Below are positions 23,458 to 33,971 of a stretch of DNA of 64,000 bases, piece by piece; position 1 is the stretch's first letter, and the number at the start of each line of letters is the position of its first letter. Origin of the DNA: Mercurialis annua (taxonomy: Eukaryota; Streptophyta; Magnoliopsida; Malpighiales; Euphorbiaceae). Under the pieces are notes generated by a model, which was not told the DNA's origin, did not search any database, and saw nothing but the letters and a program-made list of their open reading frames with translations. The translations under genes were made by a program, and so were the position numbers. The DNA is taken from NCBI RefSeq assembly GCF_937616625.2, contig NC_065571.1:14510501-14574500 (forward strand), given 5' to 3'.

Positions 23458-24405
23458 GGCCAAATGCTGTAAAAAGGCCAAACCTTTCACAAAAGTATCG
23501 ACCTTTCAATTTCGTCGATTTTGGCCAGAAATCGATTATTTGGTTTCAATTGTGTCCAACACTCAATTGACGTTCAATTTTGCTGATATGGCGCCTACAT
23601 GGCGTGCCACACAATCTGCCACCGTGGCAATTATCAGGTTAAAAGTGCATTAAGTTCTTAATGTTTAAAATAAAACAATTTCATACTTATAAATTTTTTT
23701 TAGATATTTTACCCAATTAAATACCACCGACACCGTTTTCGGCCGCCTCTCCCGTCCCATTTTTTTCCGACTGATCCATCACAGTCGCCGGATTTTTTTT
23801 TCAACCAAACTAATTTAAAATTCTAAAATTTATGTGCCCATTTAAAAAAAATTTAAAAAAATAATTTTTTTTTCGAAAATCGGAGGAGCAGCGAGGAGCA
23901 GCGGCTCCTCCGTTTTAAAAAAATTAATTTTTAAAAAAAATTAAAATTAGTTTGGTTGAAAAATAAATTTCGGCGACTGTGATGGATCGGAAAAAAAAGT
24001 CGGGAATTTTTTTAGACGAAATGGTTATTTAATTAGTTTTAATATATAATTTTATTTTTTAAAAATAAAATAAATGAAGAAGAGTGTGAATATATATTAA
24101 TAAATTTATAAACATAAAATTGGTAAATACTATAAAAGTTAAGTTGAAATAATTTAAAATTATAGGGTGTAAATAGTTTTTTCAAAACATATAAGAATTT
24201 ATTTGTACTTTAACCTGATACTTGCCACAGTGGCAGATTGTGTGGCACGCCACGTAGGCGCAATATTAGCAAAATTGAATGTCAATTGAGTGTTGGACAC
24301 AATTGAAACCAAATAATCGATTTCTGGCCAAAATCGACGAAATTGAAAGGTCAGGACTTTTATGAAACTTTTGTGAACGATTTGGCCTTTTTATAACATT
24401 TGGCC
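23458..24405. mobile_element. Fold-back MULE-type MITE, 948 bp
   Basis: The two halves are inverted copies of each other over nearly the whole length. The outer arms begin GGCCAAATG on both sides and share CAATTGAGTGTTGGACACAATTG-type words, GCAGATTGTGTGGCACGCCA and TGATGGATC. The middle closes with CGGAGGAGC and GCTCCTCCG. Flanks TTAAAACAT and TTACAACAT match at eight of nine positions, as expected for a 9-bp Mutator-type target duplication. It carries no coding frame worth reporting. Confidence 0.85.
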
Positions 24406-24582
24406 TTACAACATATGTCTTATATAGTAGTTCAAATCAGAGTTTATCAAAATAAGTTTAACTGCTGTAAACAGACTTCTTGATATCCAGCTACTTGCAG
24501 ATTTAGAGATATGGTTGACATTGGCTCTCAAAATTATTATGGAAGTCCGACCTCATACTTGATAACCTGAAAGGTGAATATT

Positions 24583-24600
24583 GGGGGGGGGGGGGGGGGG
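24583..24600 (+). repeat. Run of 18 guanines
   Basis: An uninterrupted G18 tract lies just right of the fold-back element, inside the old chromovirus LTR. The related LTR at 48183-55874 has no such tract near the matching position. Its exact length may be uncertain because such runs are hard to sequence. Confidence 0.9.
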
Positions 24601-25700
24601 TAGAATAAAAATATTTATGAATGAATCTACAGTTTTATAATTGAATATTCAAATCGCCTATATAAGAAATCATTTCTATATAAAAATATTACCAATTAGT
24701 CGATTCAGAAGAAACCATAATCCTCAATTTCCTATGACTTACAACCACAATACATACTCCATAATTTCATATTGAATAGGCCGTAATAATATTACCGTCG
24801 CCATGATTTTGTATTAGGTATCTACAACGGGAACTCTGCCACCGTCTCCTCACGACTACCTGTTAAGTCTAGGTCGGAAACTTTGCCACCGTCGCCAATG
24901 GACTTTACATAATCACTTCTTACTTCTAGACCAATCAGAAGGTTAGTCTAATCGCAGTACTAGTGATCACACAGTCCTATTGACAACCTATAAGAAGTTT
25001 GTTTCAATGGATCTTTCTAAGTTCAGTTATACTAGTGCGATTTGTTATTTAAAACAGTTTGTATATAAATATTCAAAAAGTAAAAATCACAAAGTAAACT
25101 CATAAAACCGATGTCCCCCAAAAGCGTATGCTCCTGATACCCTGGTGTTCTGACTTGACAGATCGACACTCGTCGCATCTCAAATACGTGCGGATTATCG
25201 AAAAAATCGGGGTCGGAATCGCAAGACGGATCTAAAGAATTCGAAACCCTAATTTTTTAAGCTCTGGAGAGGAAACAACTTAATGATTTCCTTTGAAATC
25301 ATTCAAATGAGATTCTGTACTCATTTGTATGCATAGGAAATCATATATATACTTAATAGTTAAAGTATAGCTTAGTAATAACTCAATCACGCGCTTTAAA
25401 GTCTAATTTTAATTAGTCGTCCGTAGCCCAAATTGAGACTAATTTCAAATCTCGCGAAACTTTATCCAAAAATCTAATAAAACATAAAACGAATAAAAAT
25501 ATAATTTTTATTCGCATCTGACTTATATTTTATTTTTAATAAATCTCTGAAGATTTATTAGGTCCAAATTAGTCTCACTTGACTAAAATCACTACGTCCA
25601 AATTTCATAAACATTTGACGGTAGCTTCTTAAAACTATTTCGCAAATATTGATACCAAAATTATTCGCTTAGGACTTATAAATTAATTTATTTTAATTTG

Positions 25701-25974
25701 GACTAGCTAATAACATTTAATTAGTTAAAAATTGAAACTAATTAGAACAAAAGTTTAGGGATTGAAACAATCCTCTTCAGTTTTCTTTCTCTCCACTTCA
25801 CCGCCTCTGTTTTTTAAATATATTTATAATTTTTTTAATTTTTAAAAAATATTAAGGTATTTTTGTAAATTTTTAGAATTTAGATACTTATTGCCCCTAA
25901 AATTATATATTAATTATAAATGAGTATTAAAAATTATTTTATTTTATTTATTTTTATATTTAAATTATTAATTT
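25701..25974. other. AT-rich spacer, nothing recognised
   Basis: This is very AT-rich DNA between the truncated LTR copy and a CCGAAC-rich repeat. No feature is supported. Confidence 0.4.
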
Positions 25975-26146
25975 TAACGAAATTCAGTTATTTAGATTAA
26001 CCGAAATAACCGACGAAGCCGAAATATAATTTTGGTTCGAATTCAATATAGTTTGGTTTCGGTTATGGAAATTTATAGCATTTCGGGTTCGGTTATTTCG
26101 GTTTTGATTTTAGTTCAGTGAATAAACAGATCGATGCACACTCCTA
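25975..26146. repeat. CCGAAC-word hAT-like MITE remnant
   Basis: The segment carries AACCGAAATAACCGA and CGGTTATTTCGG words in inverted order. Its right end read backwards begins TAGGAGTGTGCATCGATC, like the TAGGTGTGCATTCGG end of the element at 27037. The left end is unclear and I found no target duplication, so it is probably a truncated member of that family. Confidence 0.5.
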
Positions 26147-27028
26147 CTTGCTATGAGTTTCAGAGCTATCATTCTCATTCTCTAGCGCCGGTCATGGGCC
26201 GTGAAATTGAATCGTGACTAAGTTAACTAACACTAAAGTTGGACAGAAGACTAAACTATTGATGGAGATAAAAGTGAAAAATCATATCGTTTAATTTTCA
26301 CACATAATAAAAAACGTGAATTATGTGAGGAGTCCCATCATAATGAGTGTTTATACCATGCATTGGTTGTTGTGTCATGCCAGATTTACAACAAGAAAAT
26401 GAGTATTAGCAATAGACATTTTTTTAATTATTATTTATTTTTTTAATCATTGAAAAATTTCACATGGCTAACGTACAATTGATTTATTGTACAAATGATA
26501 TGGCGCAACGGTTGTATTTTTAACAAAAATTTATTAAAAAACTAATATTTTTTGAGATAGTGTCTTGCGTTAAAATTTTGAGAAAAACACTAAATCTGGC
26601 TCATGTGTGGTCCCTATGACATAGTAAGTTGAGATGGACCCAAAATGTTTTCTTTAGAAACCCAAATGGGAGACAAAAGAAATTTTATTAGAGCTACTTT
26701 GTCCTCATTTTTAGGGGAGTGGTGATCTAAAAGTACTAATTGATCAAAGTTATTTATATAATTTGAATAAAAAAATAAAAAAAAAGTATAATCATGTATT
26801 CATTTCAAGAAGCTCTCTCACAAGCACAAAGCATAAAGAAAAAGATTTGTGTTGATCCCATCATAGCAAGCGCCTACATTGAGTAATATTGCATTTGTTG
26901 ATTGTAATGTTGCTTGACCATCTTCAATCTCTCCCTATAAACTTATAACTAAAGGTTTCTTTTGCTTTATATTGAGTATATTTGGGGAGCTGTGTTCTTT
27001 AAGGATTAAATTGAAACTAAATGCAAGT
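26147..27028. other. Intergenic, nothing recognised
   Basis: AT-rich DNA without a convincing gene, RNA or repeat. The stretch 26320-26640 has some words resembling MITE interiors but no paired ends. Confidence 0.4.
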
Positions 27029-27036
27029 GGAACAAG

Positions 27037-27343
27037 TAGGTGTGCATTCGGTTTGAACCAAACCGAACCAAATTAAATTTTTGGGTTTTTTAAAAACCGA
27101 ACCGAACCGAAATTTTAGAGAAAGAAATATTTCAAATCGAACTGAACCGGTCGGTTTGGTCGATTATTTTGGTTTGGTTTGATTATTTCGGTTTGATTTA
27201 CATGTAAAACAGTCAGAAATATTTTTACGCTCAAAACCAAACCAAACCGATCAACCGAAATTTACGTACAATTTCAATCGAACCGAACTAAATTTATTGG
27301 TTCAGTTCGGTTTTTTGGTTTCGGTTCGATTTTGAACACCCCT
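27037..27343. mobile_element. hAT-like MITE rich in CCGAACC words
   Basis: The left end is TAGGTGTGCATTCGGTTTG and the right end read backwards is AGGGGTGTTCAAAATCG. Flanks GGAACAAG (27029-27036) and GGAAACAAG (27344-27352) look like an 8-bp target duplication with one base gained. The body is a mix of AACCGAACCGAA and its complement, so it can fold on itself. The element at 58374-58735 has the same ends and a perfect 8-bp duplication, which supports the call. Confidence 0.7.
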
Positions 27344-27352
27344 GGAAACAAG

Positions 27353-28996
27353 ACCTAAAAGAAACTCTATTGTATATGAATTAAATAGCATTTAGGGTGG
27401 TCTTCCATGATTTTCAATGATAATTAAATGTTATTTAAAGAGGGAATCGGCTAGTAAAATTTTAATAACTTTCATTCAAATTGATATAGCAATTTAATCT
27501 CAATTTAAGGAGATTATTGAAATGCTATACTAAAATTAAAATTAGTAGAATTCTTATTATAATAAGGTATCAATTGAAGTTATAAATACTTTTAAAAAAT
27601 ATTTATTATTAATGGAATTGAAATACTAAACCAATACTAAAATTAATATGATGCATAAATATTAAGTGTTGTTATAAACTATAAATAAATTATAGGGTAG
27701 ATTCTGGAAGTAAATATTGTTATAGGGTCGATTTAATTAAAGAATTAAAGTTTTTAATTCCAACTTTAAATACCTATTAATTTATTAAATAATAATGATT
27801 GGAATAAATAATAATAACTTATAATAATACATTATAACGGCAATTTATATTTGTAAAATAAAATTAAGTTTATGTTATAAATAAAACAAATAATTAATAT
27901 CGAATCAAATAAATAATATATACTCACATGCAGAACATGTGACTAACAAATAAATAAATTATATACGTCTGTATTAAGATTAAGTTTATCGGTAATAATA
28001 ACTAAAAATTATTATCTTTAAATTTTTATAAAATCACGCTCATGACTTTTTTTTTTAATTTTTTAAAGTTAGCACTACTGTGATGAATTTAACAATTTGA
28101 TATTAAAACATAATTATTCCTACCGATGGCTTTACTATTAATTTCTTTTAAATTAGCTGGGGGATTAATTCAAATACTATTCTTCAAGGTTTGGTATGTT
28201 CTAATAGAGATAAGGAAATTTAGTAACTATAATATGTACATGTCCTTATCAGCTAATCTGAACTTAATAGACCGTTCCCGCAGTTTAATTATGACTTCCA
28301 AATTTTTAGAGTAACCAATTTAATTTGGTTGGTCAATCGTCTGTTACATATAAATCTGAAGTTCAGTATGACGTGTAGATTTATTTTATAATAAACAATT
28401 TCAAAATCTTAGCTCACATTTATTTTTGTCTAAATAAAATGAATCTAATATTAAAGACAGCCAATATATAATTGATTTTTGAAAATGTATTTTTATATTT
28501 TATGTAAAGAGGAACATCATTTATGACACAGGTTATGTGGAACATTTCATACTAAGCAAAATAATTAGAACACTACTATACATACACTAAATTAATTTAT
28601 AAAGTTGCCACATATTGACCTCATCATTTATACCACTAAGCTTAGCAAATTATTTTATTTTCTTTTACATTGGAGCAAATTGAATTTTTGAGATAAATAA
28701 AAGGCTATATTGTTTTAGTTTTCTTTTAAAATATTATCATCGGAATATTTCATTTTCAAATGATCTAATGAATAATAATTTTGTATTAAATAGTTTTTTA
28801 ATCTATTAGTGTCAGTTAGATCAAATCAACTGTTGCAGATTATTTTAATTTTATTAAAATAAAATTAAAACTAAAATAAAATAAATTAAAATTCGATCAT
28901 TAAAATAGTTTGTGATGCAAAATCCCATTAATATAAAAACAACCCTAAAAGCCCTTCCAACCAAAACACCAACAAAGAAATAAAGAGCAATCTTCC
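27353..28996. other. Intergenic DNA and 5' flank of the 28997 gene
   Basis: Most of it is AT-rich with nothing recognised. Just before the gene, AATATAAAAA at about 28929 is a plausible TATA box, followed by a C- and A-rich leader ending in TCTTCC before the ATG at 28997. Confidence 0.5.
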
Positions 28997-29677
28997 ATGG
29001 AATTTCAACATCAAAAGACAAGTTCAAGAGACATTTTCTCCTTTCCAAGTACACCAAGTACACAAGATCAAGATTCCGATTTCGAGTTCGGATGTTTAAC
29101 GACGCCGGACTCTAACTCTCCGTACAAAAACTCTCCAGCTGATCATCTTTTCTACAATGGCCGTCTCTTACCTCATCCATTCCCACTTCAACACCAAAGG
29201 CTCTCTCATCTCACCAAAGATTCCCTCATGTCATCAAGAAGTAACAGTGTTAATAGCAATAGAAGTTGCAGCAGCGCAAGAACAAGCTCGTCAAGCGAAA
29301 ATTCGGACAGGAAATTATTTTATCATACACGAAAAACCGGAAGCTGTAGATCATTGTCGTCGTCATCATCATCATCTTCGTCGTCTTCCGCGACTTCTAT
29401 GGCTAGTAAAGTTGTGATGGCACAACTTTACGGATCTTCGCAAAGATGGCAGCACATCACACCGGTCTTGAAACGTGAGGATTCGAAGCGGAAAATTAAT
29501 AATAATTATGTGATGAAACAAGGGTTTGGTAGCAAGAAAGAATTAGAAGGTGATGATCAAGAAATGAAGAAAAAAGAAAAGTCATCGGGGTTTTGCTTGA
29601 GATTTCTTAAGTCAATTTTGGTGGCATGTAGAGAATGTCATTCAATGGAACCACCAATAAATGATGAAATCTTGTAA
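28997..29677 (+). CDS. Small serine-rich protein, MAKR/BKI1-like type
   Basis: This is a single-exon gene of 226 codons. The ATG has a strong context (TTCCATGGA), lies shortly after a TATA-like box, and the frame ends cleanly at TAA. The N-terminus has DFEFGCLTTPDSNSP followed by the best-kept block, SPADHLFYNGRLLPHPFP (about residues 46-63). That block resembles SPADELF-x-G-x-LLP of membrane-associated kinase regulators such as BKI1. A serine-rich middle includes a run of about twelve serines encoded by mixed TCG/TCA/TCT codons. A Lys-rich stretch precedes the C-terminal FCLRFLKSILVACRECHSMEP. No signal peptide or membrane span is seen. MAKR proteins act at the plasma membrane in receptor-kinase signalling; whether this one does is inference. 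Confidence 0.75.
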   Translation: MEFQHQKTSSRDIFSFPSTPSTQDQDSDFEFGCLTTPDSNSPYKNSPADHLFYNGRLLPHPFPLQHQRLSHLTKDSLMSSRSNSVNSNRSCSSARTSSSSENSDRKLFYHTRKTGSCRSLSSSSSSSSSSSATSMASKVVMAQLYGSSQRWQHITPVLKREDSKRKINNNYVMKQGFGSKKELEGDDQEMKKKEKSSGFCLRFLKSILVACRECHSMEPPINDEIL

Positions 29678-30643
29678 GAAACTATCAAAATTTTGATAAT
29701 TTTGGATACTTATTGCGTTTGGTTTAAATGAATTTCGTAAAATTTTGTAAGATTCAATTATAACTGGGTATAGTTGTATTTTTTTTACTTGTAAATTTAG
29801 TTAGTAATTATATTGTTTAAATTTATAAAAGTTAATTATGTTTATTAAATAAGTTAATAAGTACAACCATTTAGAAATAAAAGAAATTTTAAATATGATT
29901 AAATTAAAAAATAATAGAATACTACTACTTTTTTACAAATGAATATTAAAATAGTATTGAACAAAATGATAAATTCTGAGTGAAAATAGATAATCAACCA
30001 TTAAGTTTCACTTTAAGACTTATTTTTTTTAATGGATTACCTATATGATGTTGTTTAATTTTGGGTAAGTTCTTGTCTGCAAGCCTAGATTTGGCTCTTA
30101 AAATAGGCACATTCAATATCATTATTTACCAAAACCCAATAAGGACATTTTTATACAAATTATTTGATATTTAGGGTATTTAGGGGATCTTTTCTATGAA
30201 TAAAAATAACGGAGTCCCTATATTTAGGAGATTTAAAAAATTGAAATCACATTAGATGAATTATGTGAAGCTAAAGTATTTTCATTACATATTTTTCCGT
30301 TGATAAAATTCGAATTCAAAAACCTATGGAACTTTATATATATCATTTGACAAACAAATATTATCATATAAAAATATTGCATGTGTTATATAAAAATTAG
30401 GAAACGTATCAAACTTGTGTTGAATTATTTTAGAATGATTTGCTGTATAAAAATGATCGATTGTAGGTTGACTATAAGAGCATTTGAACATGTTCTTTTT
30501 TTGACCATATCCTAACTATATTAGTGTTACCGCTCACATTTTGTAGAAAAAAACAGAAAGAAGGATGATAGGTAGACAATTCGTGTCTACAAATTGTATG
30601 TGTGTAGTATTTTTCCATATACAAATATAATTAAGCTAAATAC
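29678..30643. other. 3' flank and intergenic DNA
   Basis: This is AT-rich DNA after the serine-rich gene, with AATAAAAG at about 29875 as a possible poly(A) signal. Nothing else is recognised. Its last five bases, AATAC, are the left target duplication of the solo LTR. Confidence 0.4.
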
Positions 30644-31577
30644 TGTTAGTGATATGCACTAGGTCAATCATATTTGACCATGTTTTGACTTTATCATTTT
30701 ATTATTTATTGATTGGCAGTTTTTATCATTTTATATTAATGATTAAAATACTTGAATGGTTAATTCTTTCTAAGGTTATCGAGTATGTGACTTGATAGTA
30801 GAACCCTTAGGTTTAATAAAAGAATTATATACCATCTATCCCTAATCTTAATAGAACATTAAGACTAGTATGATGTTGACTGATGATTATGTTTTACTAA
30901 TCATGTATATGAGATATTAAGTCAAATCATATGTGCTATTTGAGAAATAAGGCACTGGATGACCCACTGTGAGAATACTACATAGATCACTGTCATAAGT
31001 AATTCTCATTACAGTTCTATTAGTATAATCCATTGACCTTAAAATCATCATGGATTTCTACATAGCTATTTTATATTTTGATACAGTCTTACATTATCTT
31101 TAACAGGATAATGGAATAGATTGTCATTGGATATGAAAGTAACTATGTGAGAAATGTGAGTGACTGAGAAGAAATTTGTCCCTCATTTATTTGAGTAAGA
31201 TATCTATGGGCCCCTTGAAGAAGATAGACTGAAGAAAATGCATAGTCATGCTAATTGATAAGAAGTTATCATTTTCAGTCTACTTAGAGTCAAGAAACTA
31301 ATGATTGAATGTTATAAGGATGACATAACTATGCCTTATATTCAATCTGGATATCGAGAGACAAAGGGATTAAAATATTATTGTAAATGGTTAAATCGGA
31401 TTATCGATATTCATATAACTTGGGTAGTCATAATGTCTTGCTAGAGGCCACTTATGACTTGTGGGCTGAAATAGGGATTTCGAGCCTACTGCCAACGTTA
31501 TATGAACCTACAGGGTCGCACACTAAGAACAGGCCCAAAACAGTTATGGGTTGTACAATCCCAATGTGATTAAGTGA

Positions 31578-31618
<41 letters not shown>

Positions 31619-32176
31619 GTAATATATATATATATTAATAAATATATATATTAATTCGAAATTTAAGGATAAGTGTTTTCCTTAATTTATTATTTTTGAA
31701 AGATAATAAATATAGTAATTAATATATATATATGAATAATTATCAAAAAGGAGTTTTTGATAAACATAAACTTGTAGAATTGCAATGAGATTGAAATTCG
31801 AATTTGTCTCAAACCCTAGTGTTATTTATCACTATAAATACTCATTAAGCAATTGGTTTGAGAATCACGAAATTCATTATTCACTAAATCACTAAAATTC
31901 AAAATTGCTTGTGAAGCAATAGTGCTAGCACACAAGCACTAGTTTTGGCTAAGGTCTGTTCGTGTGGATACTCGTAGAGGACGCGTTCTTTTGGAGGCGT
32001 TTCTGATCCGAGGCCAGGTATCACCAAAGTGAACCACCTCCTTCCTTCCTACATTGCTGTTGAATTCGACATACAAGTAAGTAATTATTTTGTTAATTCG
32101 AATTACATGGATCTTGGTTTGGGTTTTAGATAAATTTTTGAAATTCCACTGCGTTATGAACCTATAAAACCCAACA
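30644..32176 (+). mobile_element. Solo LTR of an LTR retrotransposon
   Basis: A 1533-bp segment with TGTTAGTGAT...ACCCAACA ends is flanked by a perfect 5-bp duplication, AATAC, at 30639-30643 and 32177-32181. A promoter-like ACTATAAATAC lies at 31832-31842, giving a plausible U3-R-U5 layout. There is no internal domain, so the element was lost by LTR-LTR recombination. An alternating TA tract of about 30 bp lies at 31583-31613. The lineage is not identified. Confidence 0.9.
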
Positions 32177-32267
32177 AATACAACACCAATAATAACCACT
32201 GTATTTGATATGTAAAATAGAAATATGTTTATGACAGACCACACAATGAAAATGAAACTAAATGCAA

Positions 32268-32489
32268 TTAGCGTAGATGAGTTGGTAAGGCGCTTTTCTA
32301 GCTTAAGTGAGGTCGCGGGTTCGAACTGTACTCATGTATGCAGCCGTTTAAAACTTGGGGCCAGAGTTTGCCTCCCGCAAGGGACCTACACGACTCGAGT
32401 GGGGATTAGTCTGAATGTGGAAGGCTTAAATTTGCCGTCTCATAGTTGAGACCCGTTCAGGAAACCTCATGGACTTGTACCAAAAAAAA
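32268..32489 (+). mobile_element. tRNA-derived SINE, full body
   Basis: The head has a box A (GAGTTGGTAAGGCGC, around 32279-32293) and a box B (GGGTTCGAACTG, 32317-32328) at tRNA spacing. A body of about 150 bp follows, ending GGACTTGTACC and an A8 tail at 32482-32489. The anticodon arm does not fold as a functional tRNA. I found no clear target duplication. The 74-codon open frame across it is incidental. Confidence 0.8.
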
Positions 32490-32547
32490 GATAGTTGAAT
32501 AGTTGCAGGCTTGTTTGATTAACATGGAGGTTACAAACTAGAGAAGG

Positions 32548-32799
32548 GAGTGGTCGTGGTTTAGCAGGAAAGCTATGGGGAAGAGTATTCTTGCTAAAAT
32601 CAGAAGAATTGCATTTGCGTGTGTGATTTAGAATATTTGGAGAGCTAGGAACATAATTATCTATGAGAAAGAAGACATAACAGAAGCAATTATCATCGCA
32701 GTAATCATACAGGAAGTTATTCTGAAGATGTTTTCTAAGAAGAGTAATTCTAGCTGTATCAGAATTAGAAGAGTAATCAGACAGGAAGTTATTCTGAAT
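32548..32799 (+). pseudogene. LINE reverse-transcriptase ORF, C-terminal fragment
   Basis: Read from 32548, the frame gives SRKAMGKSILAKIRRIAFA, then a stop at 32629-32631, then NIWRARNIIIYEKED. This pattern (GKS..KI.R.AF....IW..RN) is the C-terminal tail of plant L1-type LINE proteins. The end is disturbed: a 28-bp unit containing ACAGGAAGTTATTCTGAA occurs twice, near 32709 and 32781. It joins MULE coding sequence at about 32800. A LINE-like 3' end reappears at 46556. Confidence 0.65.
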
Positions 32800-33801
32800 T
32801 TCATACCTATACTAAACTCAGGATCATCCATGTTTTCCTCATTGAACTCACAAAACCTAGGTTTATCTACCTCTGCATCAGAATCACCCTCTGAACATGA
32901 ATAAAGCTCATTTGACTCTGCAAGATATGAGTCTTCTTCATCTCCAATAGGAGCATTGGCCCCACCCTCAGTATTTGCATTGGTTTCTGTGTCAGCAGCC
33001 TGCATATCCCCATCTTGATCCAGACTGTGGTCATCACTGTAGTCTGAATCTTCTAGATCACTTTCCTCCAACTGATTGTCCTCATTGCCTTCAGCAGCAT
33101 CTTCACCCTGACCAGGAGCATCTGCAGCTTCACTCTCACCCACATCAGCATTGCCATCAGGATCCTCTCCCACACCAGCATTGCCACCGGGAGCAGGATA
33201 AATGAAAGCATCATGACCATCATTTGATTCTCCCCTACATCACTACCCTCATATAAATTCACACCAACTTGCTAACATGCATGAACATCTATCATTTTTT
33301 CTGAATCTACACTCAGTGCTATCTTGAGAACATCTCTTTCATTCCGGAGTGGGATTAATTTAACAAATTGTTCATCAGAAACATGAAACAATTTATACCT
33401 GTCTGCATCCGCACCTAAACCTAAACTCACAGCCATACAAACCAACTCGGGCATTGTTACGTTCAGAGCATTACAATAATCAATATACCCCAATATCTTA
33501 TGATCATACCCAATTACAGGTCCCACTACAATTTTGTGCATCCGAATACTAAAGTTTGTAGACTCAGAAGCTGCCACAAAATGAAAATAAATAACTAACT
33601 TAATTATATGACTTACATAGTGTTCATGATGAAAACTTAACAGCAAATAAACAATGTGTCTCAGATAGTGAAGATATTACTAAAAATATGTATCAATATT
33701 ACAAACATTCAAGAAATTACATAGAGTATGAGAATGAGTAACATCTTACAGTAAGTTGGAGCAGGATCTCCAGCCCAACGAGGCCTCCAATCGCGGTTCA
33801 T
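32800..33801 (-). pseudogene. MULE transposase, N-terminal part, broken
   Basis: On the minus strand the ATG at 33801 opens MNRDWRPRWAGDPAPTY, followed by a GT donor. A second exon after a CAG acceptor at about 33578 runs in frame (MHKIVVGPVIGYDHKILGYI) and ends at a TAG in 33250-33264. The frame then shifts into an acidic region and ends in PRFCEFNEENMDDPEFSIGM, the hallmark just before the MULE DNA-binding domain. The whole catalytic part is missing, and LINE-like DNA begins at about 32800. Its 5' leader was split by the Athila element at 33972 and continues at 46228. Confidence 0.7.
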
Positions 33802-33971
33802 CTTCTCTTCATTTTCGATTTTAGGGCTTCAACTGTTGGCAAGGCAAAAAATTGATTTTAGGGTTTCAACATTAGAATAAAGGGAAAACCAACCAATTTA
33901 CGAGGAACTGATGAATTTAGTTAGGGTTTCTAACCTATGAAGGGAGTAAGCGAGGAAAAATGGAGAGTGAA

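Larger units (their letters stand above)
23017..25700 (-). repeat. Diverged copy of a chromovirus-type gypsy LTR, truncated
   Basis: The left end TGTCACGACCCGATTTCC, the body around 24840-25100 and the stretch 25380-25690 (TTAATTAGTCGTCCGTA, AAAACGAATAAAAATATAA) match the LTR at 48183-55874 in the same order and orientation. This is therefore a second, older copy on the minus strand. The far end is missing: similarity fades after about 25690, before the TGTAACATTCCG terminus seen in the other copy. A fold-back element (23458-24405) and an 18-G run are inserted in it. Confidence 0.65.

Noticed and set aside
23456..23653. 65-codon open frame
   Set aside because: It lies in the arm of the fold-back element and is mirrored at the other end.
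29157..29417. 86-codon open frame overlapping the serine-rich gene
   Set aside because: It is in another frame of 28997-29677, and its composition mirrors the serine codons.
32225..32449. 74-codon open frame
   Set aside because: It covers the SINE and has no protein-like motifs.
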